Part shown: in pieces, positions 48,000 through 59,736 of the stretch | Layout of the letters: every line of letters begins with the position of its first letter | Position numbering within the stretch: position 1 is the stretch's first letter | Origin: Hypericum androsaemum | Taxonomy: Eukaryota; Streptophyta; Magnoliopsida; Malpighiales; Hypericaceae | Assembly: GCA_963995505.1 (NCBI GenBank) | Contig: OZ023182.1 | Location: 11,834,707-11,898,706 of the forward strand | Direction of reading: 5' to 3' | Length of the DNA stretch: 64,000 nt | The notes under the pieces: model-generated | What the model saw: only the letters and a program-made list of their open reading frames with translations | What the model was told of the DNA's origin: nothing | Database searches by the model: none | Made by a program: the position numbers and the translations under genes

Positions 48000-49380
48000 C
48001 CCAAGTAAATTTTGCAACAGTTTTAATTAACATTAAAGATGTCTCCCGATCCGAATAGCTCCAATGTTCTGTAAAGAAATATCATGTGCAGAGTGAAAGG
48101 ACCTACCCATTTGGACTTTAATTTTTTGGGGAACAGTTTCATCCTAAAATTGTGCACTAGAACTTGTTGTCCCACTCAAAAGTCCTTTTTTTCTAGGCGT
48201 TTGTCATGTCTTCTCTTTTTTACCTCCTTGTATCGATTGGAGCTTTAAAAATCCATGTCTCTAAGCTCCTCCAATTCCTCCATTTGTAACAGCCATTTTT
48301 CTCCTGCCGCTTTGTATTCAAAATTCAACTTTTGTAAAGCCTAAAAAGCCTTGTGTTAGAGTTCAACTGGGAGATGGCATGCCTTTCCATAAAGAAACTT
48401 AAGTGGTGACATGCTAATATGCGTCTTGAAAGCTATTTTGTATGCTCATATAGCGTCATCCAATTTATTCGACATATTCTTCCGAGCTCCTCCCACTGTC
48501 TTATCCAGAATCTTTTTTAACTCTTTGTTGAACACTTTGACTTGTCCGCTTGTTTGAGGGTGGTACGGAGTTGCAACCTTGTGTGTGACTTCGTACCATC
48601 TCAATAGATTTATTACAAAAGTGTGATCCTCCATCGTTGATTATCGCTCTGGGTACTCTGAATCAAGCAAACATCTTCCTTAGAAATTTTATCACCACCT
48701 TAGCATCATTGATAGGGGATGCCATTGCTTCCACCCATTTGGAAACATACTCGACTCCTACCAGGATGTATTTGTTGCCATACGAACTGGGGAATGGACC
48801 CATGAAATCAATCCCCCAAACATCAAATAGCTCCACCTCCAAAATTCCATAGAGAGGCATCTCATTCTGCTTGGAGATGTTTCATGTGCGTTAACAACTG
48901 TCACATCGAGTTACAAAGTCTTTAACATCCTGAAAGATTATGGGCCAGTAGAACCCGCACTCCAACACTCGAACAGCTGTCCATGACATGCCATAATGCC
49001 TTGAATATGTGGAGGAGTTACAGTGTTCCAAGATCTTAAAGGTTTACTCCTGTGCAACACTTCGACGAAGTAGTCCATCGACGCATCTTCTGAATAGGTA
49101 CGGCTCATCCCAAAAAAACCTTTAGACATCTCTTAAAAACTTCTTCCTTTTAGGGTAACTAAGGTATGTAAGACATACTCCTCCTACTAGGTAGTTAGCA
49201 AAGTTGGCGTAATAGGGACTGTCTATGTGTTGAATGAACATGAGAGTTTCATTATGGAAGTTCTCATATATTTCTCCTTCTTTCTCAATCCCAGAAATTG
49301 CTTCCAACCGTGAGAGATGATTAGCCACCATATTTTTGCACCATTTCTTATCTTTAAAATCTAGGTCTAACTCTTTAGGA
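48000..49380 (-). pseudogene. Athila-type integrase, decayed
   Basis: Visible in pieces: the zinc-binding region near 48900-48990 (RCDSC), then [20 protein letters not shown] with the first catalytic Asp, INDGGSHF with the second Asp, HKVATPYHPQTSGQVKVFNK ending in the Glu region, MSPLKFLYGKACHLPVEL and a C-terminal VLVHNFRMKLFPKKLKSKW. Several stops and shifts separate the pieces. Confidence 0.85.
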
Positions 49381-49389
49381 GCAAAACCC

Positions 49390-49995
49390 ACCGGATGAGT
49401 CTAGATTTGATGTCGTGATTGGCTAGAAGGTATTTTAATGCTGCGTGATCTGTGAAGACAACAACGCTGACCCCAATAAGTAGGGTCTGAACTTGTCACA
49501 TGTATAGACAACAACAAAAAGCTCTTTTTCTGTTGTAGTGTAGTTAAGTTGAGCTCCAGCCAACACTCTATTGGCATAGTATATAACATGCAGCTTCCCA
49601 TCAATCTGTTGACAGAGAACGCATCCGATCGCAAAATTATTTGCATCACACATAAGCTCAAACAGGAGGTCCCATTATGGTGGAGATACGATTGGTGTTA
49701 TAACCAGTGCCGTTTTCAATGTCTGGAAAGCCTCCATGCATTCGTTATCAAATCTAAAGGATACCTCTTTTGCCAGCAGGTTGGTAAGTGGGCAAGCTAT
49801 TGAGGAGAATTCTTTGATAAACCTTGGATAGAACCTTGCATGCCCCAAGAAGGATCTAATCCCTTTTACTGAGGTGGGAGCACTCATCTTTTCAATGGCT
49901 TCTGTCTTTGCTATGTCCACTTCTATCCCGTGGTGAGAAATCTTGTGTACTAAGATAATGCCCTCATCAACTATGAAGTGGCATTTCTCCCAGTT
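49390..49995 (-). pseudogene. Athila-type RNase H and RT thumb, decayed
   Basis: The RT end shows KCHFIVDEGIILVHKIS, FLGHARFYPRFIKEFS and PLTNLLAKE. RNase H shows CDANNFAIGCVLCQ, YYANRVLAGAQLNYTTTEKE and FRPYLLGS. The two are in different frames, with a shift near 49660. Confidence 0.85.
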
Positions 49996-49999
49996 CAAT

Positions 50000-50720
50000 A
50001 CCAAATTGCTCTCCTAGCATCGCCAGAACCTTATCTAAGCTTGAAAGGCAGTCATCAAAGCAGTCTCCAAAAATTGAGAAGTCATCCATGAAGATTTCCA
50101 TTACTGACTCATTCATTCCCCCAAATATGGCCATCATGCATCTCTAGAAGGTGGTTGGTACATAATATAACCCAAATAGCATACGTTGATACGCAAACAT
50201 CCCAAAAGGGTAAGTGAAGGTCGTATTTCTTGATCAACATGATTGATCATAATTTAGTTAAAATTGGAGTATCCGTCCAGGAAGTAATAATGCGAGTGTC
50301 CTGTAATTCTTTCAAGCATTTAATCAATGAAAGGTAGCAGAAAGTGATCTTTTCTGGTTGCAGCGTTCAATTTTCTATAATCAATGCATACTCTCCATCC
50401 TATGATAGTTCTTGTTGAGATTATTTTTCCTTGTTTATTTAGTACCACTGTCGTCCCACCTTTCTTTGGAACACAGTGAATGGGACTAACCCAATCACTA
50501 TCCGAGATAACATAAATGATTCATGCCTCGTAGAGTTCAAGGACCTCCTTCTTCACTACTTCCTTCACGTTAGGATTTCGCCGACGCTGCCGTACCACTT
50601 GTGGGTTAGCTCTTTCTTCCATGTGGATATGATGAATGCAAACGTCTTGGTTTATCCTCTTGATGTCTGAAATTTGCCAAGCAATGGTACTGATTCTGCC
50701 TCTGATCACTCTAAGCAGCT
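50000..50720 (-). pseudogene. Athila-type reverse transcriptase, decayed
   Basis: Begins NPNVKEVVKKEVLELYEA, then SDWVSPIHCVPKKGG, RVCIDYRKLNAAT and the catalytic FMDDFSIFG (about 50079-50095). Several stops and shifts interrupt it. Known role: copies element RNA into DNA. Confidence 0.85.
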
Positions 50721-50999
50721 TTTCTTCTTATTCTAGGGTGAGATGATTAGAGATGATAATGTGAAGTTCATTGTTCTCTCTCATAAATGCATAGTGCAAA
50801 TGAGACGGTAACTCTTTCAGTTCCAACTTTAGAGCTTGGACAACTGATGGAGCTGTCCTGGGAACTATATTTCTCTCAAAGTCCTTCTGTTATTTCTCAA
50901 TATCGGTTTCCTCTAGAAAATGAGTTATCTCTTTGCCTTTTCGTCGCCCTCTAAGGGTAAAGGTTCTGTTACCACGTCAACTAGTGCTTCATCCCCTAG

Positions 51000-51480
51000 T
51001 GCCTATATGGTGCATTCATCCACCTCATCAATTTGCATCCAAGCATCCTCTTCCACTGGTTGTTGAAGTCCCCGTCCCATCTTAAAATGAGCACGATCAT
51101 CACCAATTTGTAAAGTGAGTATTCTTCAAAGTCTAACACAGCAAATTCTACTGGGAAGATGAATTCACTAACATTCACCAAGACATCTTCCACCACACCA
51201 TATGTTTCTTTGATGGTTTAATCTGCTAATTGCAGAACCATCTTGGTGGTCTTCATATTATTCAATTTAAGCCACCTGAAAATGGAAAAGGCATCAAGTT
51301 AATGCTAGCCCCTGAATCACATAAGCATTTAGGAAAATTAGTTTCACCGATTGAGCAAGGGAGAGTGAAACTCCCCAGATCTTTTAACTTGCATAGAAGT
51401 TCTTTTGTGATAATGGCACTGCAATTGACCAAAAGAGGAACTATTTTGCCTGAGTCCCAACTCCTTTTCTTCTAGAGTAG
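51000..51480 (-). pseudogene. Athila-type aspartic protease, decayed
   Basis: CLCDSGASINLMPF with the catalytic DSGA at about 51304-51318, followed by VLQLAD and VVEDVLVNVSEFIFPVEFAVLD. The spacing fits retroviral-type proteases of gypsy elements. Confidence 0.78.
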
Positions 51481-51789
51481 ATCCTTTAGGAACATAGCAA
51501 AAAAGGGCACTTCCTCCATGACCGCTATAAGGGAGACATTCACTTGGATTCTCTTCAATTTCTCCATGATACGGCAGAAGGCTTCATCTTCTTTGGTTTC
51601 CTTCTCACCCTTTGAGGAAAGGGAATGGGTGGAGTATAGTTTGGTCACTGATCTTTTTTTTCTTCATCCTCCTTAGACTCTGGAGGTTCCTCTCTCTTTT
51701 CTTGACCACGCCTCTGATTTTCCTTTGCTTTTTCTTCTCCCGTGTTCATCCTCTCATCCTGCAGCTGCTTTCGACTCCTCAGAGTGACA

Positions 51790-52302
51790 GCCTTGATTCC
51801 TCATTTTGGATTCACCTCTGTCGAACTGGGGAATGACTCTGGTTTGCAATGCATATGGGATCTCACAATTTTTCCAACATCTTGCTCTAAATTGCATAAA
51901 GACAGCTCATGCTTTACACACTTGTTATATAGATTCGTTAAATGGTCATCATATTTATCCAATAGTTCACCTAGCTGCTCATCCACTCCCATGCTTTCCT
52001 CAAGCATAACCATCATTCTTCATACTCTGTCATCTGGCTTTTCACGCCTGGCAACCTCTCTCTGTATGTCCTCTTCTAGAGGTCTCATCTCTCTTATCAA
52101 GTTCACCTCCGCAACGTTCTCCCTTTTGGGTAGGTTAGTCTCTTTCTCAACTTCCCTTTTCGCATGTGCTCTTAGTTTTTCCCATTTTTTGTATAGAAGG
52201 ATAGTTGGGCTTCTAATAATGATAACCCACTGGCTTTAACCATTGTTGTCTCTTTTTCAATGACCCTCTTTCCCCATCATCCATTTTCCTATCTTTAAGG
52301 TT
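51790..52302 (-). pseudogene. Athila-type gag C-terminal part, decayed
   Basis: Ends with LEQDVGKIV and PSSTEVNPK, phrases typical of the end of gag in this lineage. Preceded by frameshifted Lys/Glu-rich sequence. Separated from the rest of gag by the solo LTR at 52308-53871. Confidence 0.72.
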
Positions 52303-52307
52303 GGAAG

Positions 52308-53871
52308 TGATGAGTGTGGAAACACTCTATCATCTATGTATGTTTTAGTATCGATTTTCTATTGTTTCTAGTGTTTTTGTGTGTTATGTATCGTTGTATT
52401 ATTATATTTCATGCTTTGAATATTTTAGTGTAGTTCTTGTGATTTTCATTGCGTTTCGTTGGTGTTTATTACTAGGAGACTTTGTGGTGATGCGAGGAGG
52501 ATATTGGTGCACTTTAGTGCGTGTCAAAGGCGATTGGATCAGCCGTGAAGAATGGTGCATGATCGGGACCATGACGACACTGGGCAGACTAACCTCGAGC
52601 GACTCAAATAAAGATAACTTTCGTATACGAAGTCTGATGGAGACGAGTGAGGCAGTTCTGGAAAGAAGATACCTGTGGCTACAACTTTATATTTAATGGT
52701 CTTCTTCAAATTTGAAGTCTAAGAGGGTGAAAAATGCATACAAAGTCAAGCTTTAAATCTGAGAACTTGCCTAACCGAAATTGGCCGAAATTCATGGCCT
52801 ATTTCGGGCCCATTCTGGGTTTGCCCATGACTTTTCATGGCTGGCACTCCACCACTTCATGGCTGGCATTCCATCACCTAACTCACCAACTCCACTCTAC
52901 TACCTCCCCCTTTTTCACTCCACTACCTCCCTCTTTCACTCCACTACCTCTCTTTGAAAGGAAAAAAGGAGGTTGGCTCATCATTGTAGGAGCTGGTAGA
53001 GAAAAACTTGGCCAACCATTGTAGAGAGTTTGGAGAGTAAGTGTAGAGAGAAATTGAGAGAGCTTAGAGAGGAGGCTTGTAGAGAAGCTTGGAAGGAACT
53101 TGAAGAAGGATCTAAGAGGGAGCTCTTGAAGACTCATTGAGCTTTCTTAAACTCTATCTTTATGTTCATGTTTTATTTACATTTTTCAATGGATAATTTG
53201 TGTGATTTGATGAATATGTGTGAGTAGTTGAATTGTGGGTTAGGTGCCTTGATGGCATCTACTTAGCCTATGGTTTAGTGGGATTAAAATGTTAAGGTTT
53301 GTGAACTAGTTAATGAGTTTAATGCTTAATCTTGCTTGATCACCTTGATTATGAACTCAATTAATTCTAATCGTCGGGAGGGGTTAGGATTAATGGACCA
53401 TTTAACTAGTTAACTAGTTGCCTATTGATGAGGGATCTCATTAGGTAGTTAGTTGTCGATAGGCTGATTGTTATAATTGGTAATTAGTTAGATTAGGTAG
53501 CTAATTAGTCGCGGGAGCATAATTAGTTCAACTAAACCTAGTTAATGATCGATTTAGACTAATTAGTCGCAGGAGCGTTAATTAGTTGCTTTAGAAATAC
53601 CCAGACCATAACACAAACTTAATAAACCCCATATGCCATTTGGTTATCTAGGTGTCATTGGTACCAAGCCCACTCTTTCCTTTATTATTTAAATCATCTT
53701 CTAGTTTAGTCGTTGTAGTAACCAACTCGTGTTTGGAATTGACAAATCCATTACTTGTAGTCATAAACTAGTTGTCGAGTCGTACTTGTGGCCTAGAACT
53801 TAGTCCTCATGGGACGACAATCCTGTACTTACTCTTTATTGCAAGAGGGGCGTAAAAATCCCTTCCGAACA
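52308..53871 (+). mobile_element. solo LTR nested in the Athila gag
   Basis: A 1564-bp LTR from TGATGAGTGTGG to CCGAACA with a perfect 5-bp duplication, GGAAG, at 52303-52307 and 53872-53876. It splits gag and lies in the opposite orientation to its host. Its start resembles the other TGATGAG LTRs, but the body differs from the host LTR, so it is a different family. Confidence 0.86.
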
Positions 53872-53876
53872 GGAAG

Positions 53877-54689
53877 CAGCAAGGTCCTCCACAATTTTCC
53901 ATTCTTCTGACTTAGACCTGATAATGAATGATCCTCTCAATGTTGTATCAAGCATTACTCTAGAGGTGTCGGTTAACCCAAAATACAGGAGTTGTAGGAG
54001 GCTCTCTTCTGTGAATTTGTGATAAAGGCAAGTTTGCAAGAGTTTCTTGAATCTTTCCCAATTTTGTCCCAACAACTCACCCTTTCTCTGCTTGAAGGTC
54101 ATCACTTCCCTTACCTTTTCCATTGCCTTGAATGGTGGGAAGTATTTGCCTAAGAATTTTGTTACAATTCCATCCCACGAATCTACTCCTTACTATCCAA
54201 GCTCGTGTACCAATGTTCCACTTCTCCCTTTAACGTGAAAGTGAACAAACACCATTTGATGGATTCATCTAGTACCCCTTGAATCTTAAAGGTATCACAC
54301 ATGTTAATAAACTTGTAGAGGTGATCTCTTGGGTCTTCGCTTTTCTTTTCAACAAATTGGATCAGGCCTTCAAGCATCTTAAAGAGCTTGGGATTAATCT
54401 CAAAGGTGCCAACCTCGATTTCTGGCTTCCTAGTCTATGAATTATTGCCTTTCCATGCCAACTCTACAAAGTTCATAAAAAGGACATTGTAGGCCCTCTC
54501 CTCACTTCGTGCTCTTCGTGCAAGCAACTCCTCAGGTTCAACCTCACAACTCATCCTAGCTCTTTCTCTTCTCAAAGTTCTTTCAATCTCACCCACGTCT
54601 TGAGCAAACTCCTCTTGGTCTACAAGTGATCCAAAAGAGCGAGTGCATGGCATATGAAGACAAAGGTATTTAGAGAGACAAGAGCGCAC
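53877..54689 (-). pseudogene. Athila-type gag N-terminal part, decayed
   Basis: Shows FEINPKLFKMLEGLIQF, EDPRDHLYKFINMCDTFKIQ, CLFTFTLKGEVEHWYTSL and, after a shift, FKQRKGELLGQNWERFKKLL. These are the conserved capsid phrases of Athila-type gag (retrotransposon gag domain). Confidence 0.8.
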
Positions 54690-54773
54690 TAACTAAAATC
54701 AAACCAAAATAGAAAAATAATAAAAAACAAAATCTAGAATGCAAAACTACTAGGGTGCCTTGGGGGACGCTAC

Positions 54774-54791
54774 TCTCTAACAACGACGCCA
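54774..54791 (-). other. primer binding site of the Athila-type element
   Basis: Minus strand TGGCGTCGTTGTTAGAGA, next to the inner end of the 5' LTR. It matches the tRNA-Asp-type PBS of Athila elements with C-to-T and G-to-A changes, the mark of methylated-cytosine decay. Confidence 0.75.
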
Positions 54792-56290
54792 ATTAATAAG
54801 AAATCTTTTGAACGCTCCGATGCAATAATAGGGAGTACATGTATAATATCAAACCACAGGGAGCGGGTTCAGGATATCCTAAGAGAATCACACAAACGAT
54901 TAGGTCAAAATATTATTTTTGTTGTTTTTGAAATGGTCAAGCCCTTACAAACTAAGATGCTAGAGATTTAAAGACAATAAGAGAAAGTTGGGCAAGGCAC
55001 CCATCATGCAATCTTCATCACTTGGTCTCTCATGGGCTAACTAAGCACGTGGTGGGCCTAAGTGAACTAGGGCATGGTGCTTCACGACCAGGTCCATCAC
55101 ACCACAAAGCTGCCTATCGGGTCAAGTTCCCTCCCTATTGGGTGTCTCAACTTTTGAGTTGTCAACCTCACTTAAACTCACCAGGGTGTTCACTCCAACC
55201 CTCAAGCCACTCTTTAACGAACCACCCTAAGGCCAACTATGTACTACCTTTCACATTCACGTCCTTCGGGTAACATCTGTCTAACAGATAGGTCTCTCCA
55301 AGCTCTCCTTCATGGACAAGTTCATCGAGTTACACTATGATCAATTGGCGAGTACTATAGGTCAGGGGTAGTACTATTAACACCTAACTCTAACACAAGT
55401 TCCATTGAGCCAAAGCATTATGACCCATAGCCGCTACAAGCTCTAATCATGAAGCTCATTCAAAACTAAGCCACTCAGACGCACTAGTACACCCGATCCA
55501 AAAGAGAACTACTCAGAATACATCATTAAGAATAGTAATGCATTAAAAGAGGAAACAATATCACAAAAGCAAAATAACAAAGAAAGGGTAGAGGTGGCTC
55601 AATCGTGTGGGCTCGCTCGCTCCTTTCCTGTCATCCGCTCATTGCCTCTCTGTGGAGCATCTACTCTAAGCCGGAAAGCCCTAGCTTTTAGTTTCTAAAT
55701 GTCAAAGCTTGGCTAGGTAAAAGTGAGAGGGGATATATATAGAGCAACCCTACTCTCAACCCTAAAAACCTAAGAAATGATCGAAATACCCTTAAAATAT
55801 ATTTACATTCCTGGTAAAATCCATCGCGAATGCCGTTCGGTGCAATTTCTTTCGTTTGATACTTAATGAAATTTCAGTAATTGGGCACCGACTGTCGGAT
55901 AAAAACTTCAATCGGTGCAATTTGCACCGTTCGATGGGATTTTCTGCCGGTCTGTGTTTTGGTCTGGGAAACACATCTCCTACTTCGTGGTCATTGTTCG
56001 GCAGGTCATTATGCCACTCATTTTTGTGCAATAGGTTGGATGGGCTCGCGAGTTTCCTCGAACATCGTTCGGCGAGTTTTCTGCCAACCGTTGCTATCTT
56101 CGAGAGTTCGCCGTCTGGCGGGTATTGTCATCGACAAATTGGGCAGGTTACTTTGAGATTTTGGATTGATCCTGGGTGCCGTTCGGCCCCTAGGTCGCCA
56201 TCCGGTGGGTAGAACACGGCATTTGTCAGTCGGTGGGAATTTTGCTGAGCAGCGACTTCGGTGCATTTCTCAGCTTGCCTTCAGTGGCCA
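54792..56290 (-). repeat. 5' LTR of the Athila-type element, outer end lost
   Basis: Aligns with the left LTR from about 54815 to 56290. The part corresponding to the first roughly 190 bases of the left LTR (TGATGAGCG onward) is absent, so the outer end is truncated. Confidence 0.82.
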
Positions 56291-57279
56291 TTCTTCTGAC
56301 ATCTTGTAATAAAGTAACTCAGGGTTGGTCTCTATTGTAGCTCAGGATCAAGTTGCAGAATGATTAGAGTGAGACCCGAATAGTGATGGTTAAATGTGAG
56401 CAAAATATACGATTTTGAAACCCAAATTGTGAAACCAAAATTAATGTTTTTTATACAGATTCAGATATCTTATGTAGCAGGTGGCGTGATGATTGCAACG
56501 CGGCATAAATGTTGCCTATAGCTTCTTGTGGAAGAGAGAAAAAAAAGAGTGAGGGAGAGGGGAGAAAATAAAGGAACGAAATAGCGCGAGAGAGAAAAAT
56601 AAAACTTTTGAAATATTTTGGAGATTTTTGAGTTTCAAAAGTACCTATAGTGGTCATACAAGAGTGACTAGGTATAGATGATTGGCAAAAGTTTGGAATG
56701 CATTGGAGATTTTACAGTTTCAATTTAACATTGCTATATTTTTAATGACTCGAATGTAGAACCTCTTAATTAAGTTAGAACGATATTCTTGTAAATTAAT
56801 ATAAGTGCTCACTGGAAATTGATTTTTTTTTATAGATAAGTGAGTGTTTATAGTGATGTAAGCATATTAAATAACCTAAAATGTACAGCACCCTATTTGG
56901 GCAAGAACTAAAACTCCGTCTAAATGGTAATGTTAGGACTTGTTTGGTTGAACCGATTGAAATAGTTTATTATTGATTGAACCCTGATAAGCACTTGGGG
57001 CTGGATTTTTTGTACTGTTGGATGTCCAGTATGATTGCGTAAAATGACACAAGAAATTCAAAGTTCAATAGCTGATCTTAATAACTGACTAAATTTCTCG
57101 CATTGGATTGAAAATGAAAAAGTAACGTAGACGAACAAAATCGTCATCCGGAAGAGGAGACTCTTATCATCCATGGGATCAATCCTCCTTTTCTCCAAAA
57201 GTACAAAAGTGGGATGGCCGTAGTTATGGTTTAAAATGCATCATCAAAGTACAAAAGTGGGATGGCCGTAGTTATGTGG
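56291..57279. other. intergenic DNA with a short tandem duplication
   Basis: AT-rich. At 57199-57292 a phrase of about 30 bp (GTACAAAAGTGGGATGGCCG and TAGTTATG) occurs twice, plus a third partial copy. No gene is supported. Confidence 0.6.
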
Positions 57280-58342
57280 GATGGCCGTAGTTGATGTTTC
57301 CTGCTCACTGTCAAAGGATGCTTCTTATTCCATTTCTGTTGTGTACGGAGCCAGATTCGGCCAGGAAATAACATTTTTGGCAAAACTTTCACTAAATGAT
57401 CAGGGGTCCAATGGATCCTTGGTTATGTATTGGAGATTTTAATTTGGTTACGTGTTCGGAGGAACGTCGTGGAGAAAATTCTCCTGACTTTTGGAAGATG
57501 AATCTTCTCTGTGGCTTTATCCATTTTGTCGAATTATTGGACTTTGGCTTCAAAGAAAGCCCTTTCACGTGGTCCAATCTCCAATTCGACCAAGATAACA
57601 TTCTTCAGCGCTTGGATCGTGGACTTTGCAATTTTGCTTGCCGAGACTTATTTCCCAAAGCTCAGATTGTTCATAGTCCAATCCAGGGTTCGGATCATCG
57701 CTTTTTACTTTTGAACACCAACTTCGCCAAGTTCGGTAAACGTCCGTTCCGTTTTGAAGAATTTTGAAAGAAGGAGGCCGATTGTATAGATGTCATCGAT
57801 CATTCTTGGTCTCACAGTGTGGTCGGCCCTCCTCCTTTTTTCTTTAAATGGAAAACTTTGGTTTGTTCTAATGATCTTATTTTATGGAATAAAAATAGGT
57901 CTGAAAACCGGAGATGGCGGATTGAAGCTCTGACCGCGGATCTTTTGGTGGTCCAAAAGATAGCCCATGCCTTGTAATGTAAGGATGCTGAAATCTGCAT
58001 CAAGTCTGAATTGGCAGCGCTTTATGAAAAGGAAGAGATTTACTAAAATAAACGTTCTCGTGTACGCTGGCTTATGTTGGGTGACAGAAATACAAAATTA
58101 TTCCATACGCCCGCTACACAACGACGTCAGGTAAATCAAATCGTCAAGTTGAAGGATGCACAAGGTAACTGGGTCGATCAGGTTCCAATTTTGAAAGGCC
58201 TTGCGCATTCCCATTTTATTTCTCTCTACTCGTGCCATGAGATTGCTGATCCTTCTTTAATTCTAAATTGTATCCCAGACTTGGTCTCTTCTGAGATGAA
58301 AGTTGAATAGCTTAAAAAAATTTATGTGGAGGAAATTAAAAA
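57280..58342 (+). pseudogene. LINE endonuclease domain and linker, decayed
   Basis: C-terminal half of an APE-like endonuclease: PWLCIGDFNLV, FTWSN with LDRGLCNF, and GSDHRFLLL, which contains the catalytic SDH. Then the linker typical of plant LINEs: RSRVRWLMLGDRNTKLFH, HSHFISLY. In-frame stops fall where tryptophan is expected (after EEF and before NKRSRV). Confidence 0.83.
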
Positions 58343-59615
58343 TAGATAATTACTGAGAAGACTCCAGGGTATAGTCAAATAGACTCTGAGGACCCTGTAG
58401 TTTTCCTACTAATTATTGAGCCCTGTAGTTTGGCTACTATTATACATTCAGGTCCCTGTAGCCGGAATCGGCAATTTTTCCGGCGAACTCTCTCCCTGAA
58501 ATGTCTAAAATGTCCCTCCCACTTAAAAATAAAAAATTTCTTCCTTCCCCACTTCATCTTCTTCCCATTTCAAAACTAATCTCAAACCCTAACTTTTTTA
58601 GTAAAAATTAAAACTAATTAGAGACAATCAAAATTAATCAAGAGGTTATTCTGAGACAAATACATATTTACAGATTGAAAGATGAATTAAAAACATAAAA
58701 ATTCTATTAACAGATAGAAACGCCATTAACAGACAAGCTAGAGCTTGAAGACGATGGAAACCAAAACTCAACCATTGAAGCCGCCACCCCTCTCCACTGC
58801 AAAATCGACAAGGAATCAGTGGAGGGCATTGAAGGCTTGGTCCAGAAGCCGACGACGGTAACATAACAGGAGGAGAGGTGGGTTCTGGTCCAGAGACTAA
58901 ACCGGAGGAGACGACACCGCTCCCCGCCGCTCCCACTCTTCTGGGAAGGGCCGAAGATCCTGGTACCCCTTTGCTCATTTCTCCCTTTCGTCATCATCTT
59001 CTTCTTCCTCCTCCTCCTGGTGCCCATGTGGGTCTTTCCGCCGTCGTCATCATCTTCTTCTTCCTCCTCCTCTTATCTCACAACATGGCCCAACCTTCGT
59101 CTTCCCTGAAACCATCGTCCTCTTCCCCGTCGTTTTATTGAGAGGTAGATGGAGTGCCTTCTGCTGCCGGTGAACAGACGCAATGGGTCAAGGTCGGCGA
59201 GGAGCATGACGGAGTCGCCATGGTAGATCTCCTTCTCCGTGTTGACCGGTGAACAGACGATTGAACCAGTCCCGATTAGAACTATTATTAAGCTTTTAAT
59301 GTTGGTGGAAAACCCAATTAGTGTTATTATATTTTGGAAAACCTAATGATTGCGGCTTTGGGGTTAGATGGACGAGGAAGAAAGCGAGCACCGTCGTCGC
59401 TACCAAAAACTACAAGGCAGAGTCTTTTTTTTAAGTGGGAGAGGTATTTTAGACATTTCAGGTGGATAATTCGCCAGAAAAATTGTCGATTCTGGCTACA
59501 GAGACCAGAATGTATAATAGTAGTCAAACTACAGGGGCTCAGCAATTAGTAGGGAAAGTACACGGTCCTCAGAGTCTATTTGACTATACCCTGGGGTCCT
59601 GTATGTAATTATCTC
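58343..59615. mobile_element. TIR-MULE inserted in the LINE (1)
   Basis: A 1273-bp element from TAGATAATTAC to GTAATTATCTC with inverted repeats of roughly 130 bp (AGGGTATAGTCAAATAGACT; CCTGTAGTTT; TACTATTATAC) and a perfect 9-bp duplication, AATTAAAAA, at 58334-58342 and 59616-59624. It encodes no transposase. The interior has CT-rich repeats (TCTTCTTCCTCCTCCT twice) and GC-rich sequence that may be captured, but I do not recognise it. Confidence 0.86.
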
Positions 59616-59736
59616 AATTAAAAATGCTATTTTTGATATAGGTGGCACGAAATTGCCTAGTCCCGATGGCTTCTTAGGTATCTTTTATCAGAAATATTGG
59701 AGTATTGTGTCCAATGGCTTAATTGCTTTGGTGTGT

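Larger units (their letters stand above)
43814..56290 (-). mobile_element. Athila-type Ty3/gypsy retrotransposon, decayed
   Basis: Reads on the minus strand: 5' LTR (54792-56290, outer end lost), PBS (54774-54791), gag, protease, RT, RNase H, integrase, a long 3' non-coding region, PPT (45486-45499) and 3' LTR (43814-45485). The order PR-RT-RH-IN and the phrases ACHLPVEL, WVGPFTL and CDSGASINLM point to the Athila/Tat branch. Every gene carries stops and shifts. The LTRs are clearly diverged, so it is old. Two later insertions lie inside it: a solo LTR (52308-53871) in gag and a MITE (47463-47985) after integrase. Without a surviving outer 5' end I cannot find its duplication. Confidence 0.88.

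Noticed and set aside
50476..51475. Plus-strand frames of 64-81 codons
   Set aside because: They are antisense to the protease and reverse transcriptase remnants on the minus strand.
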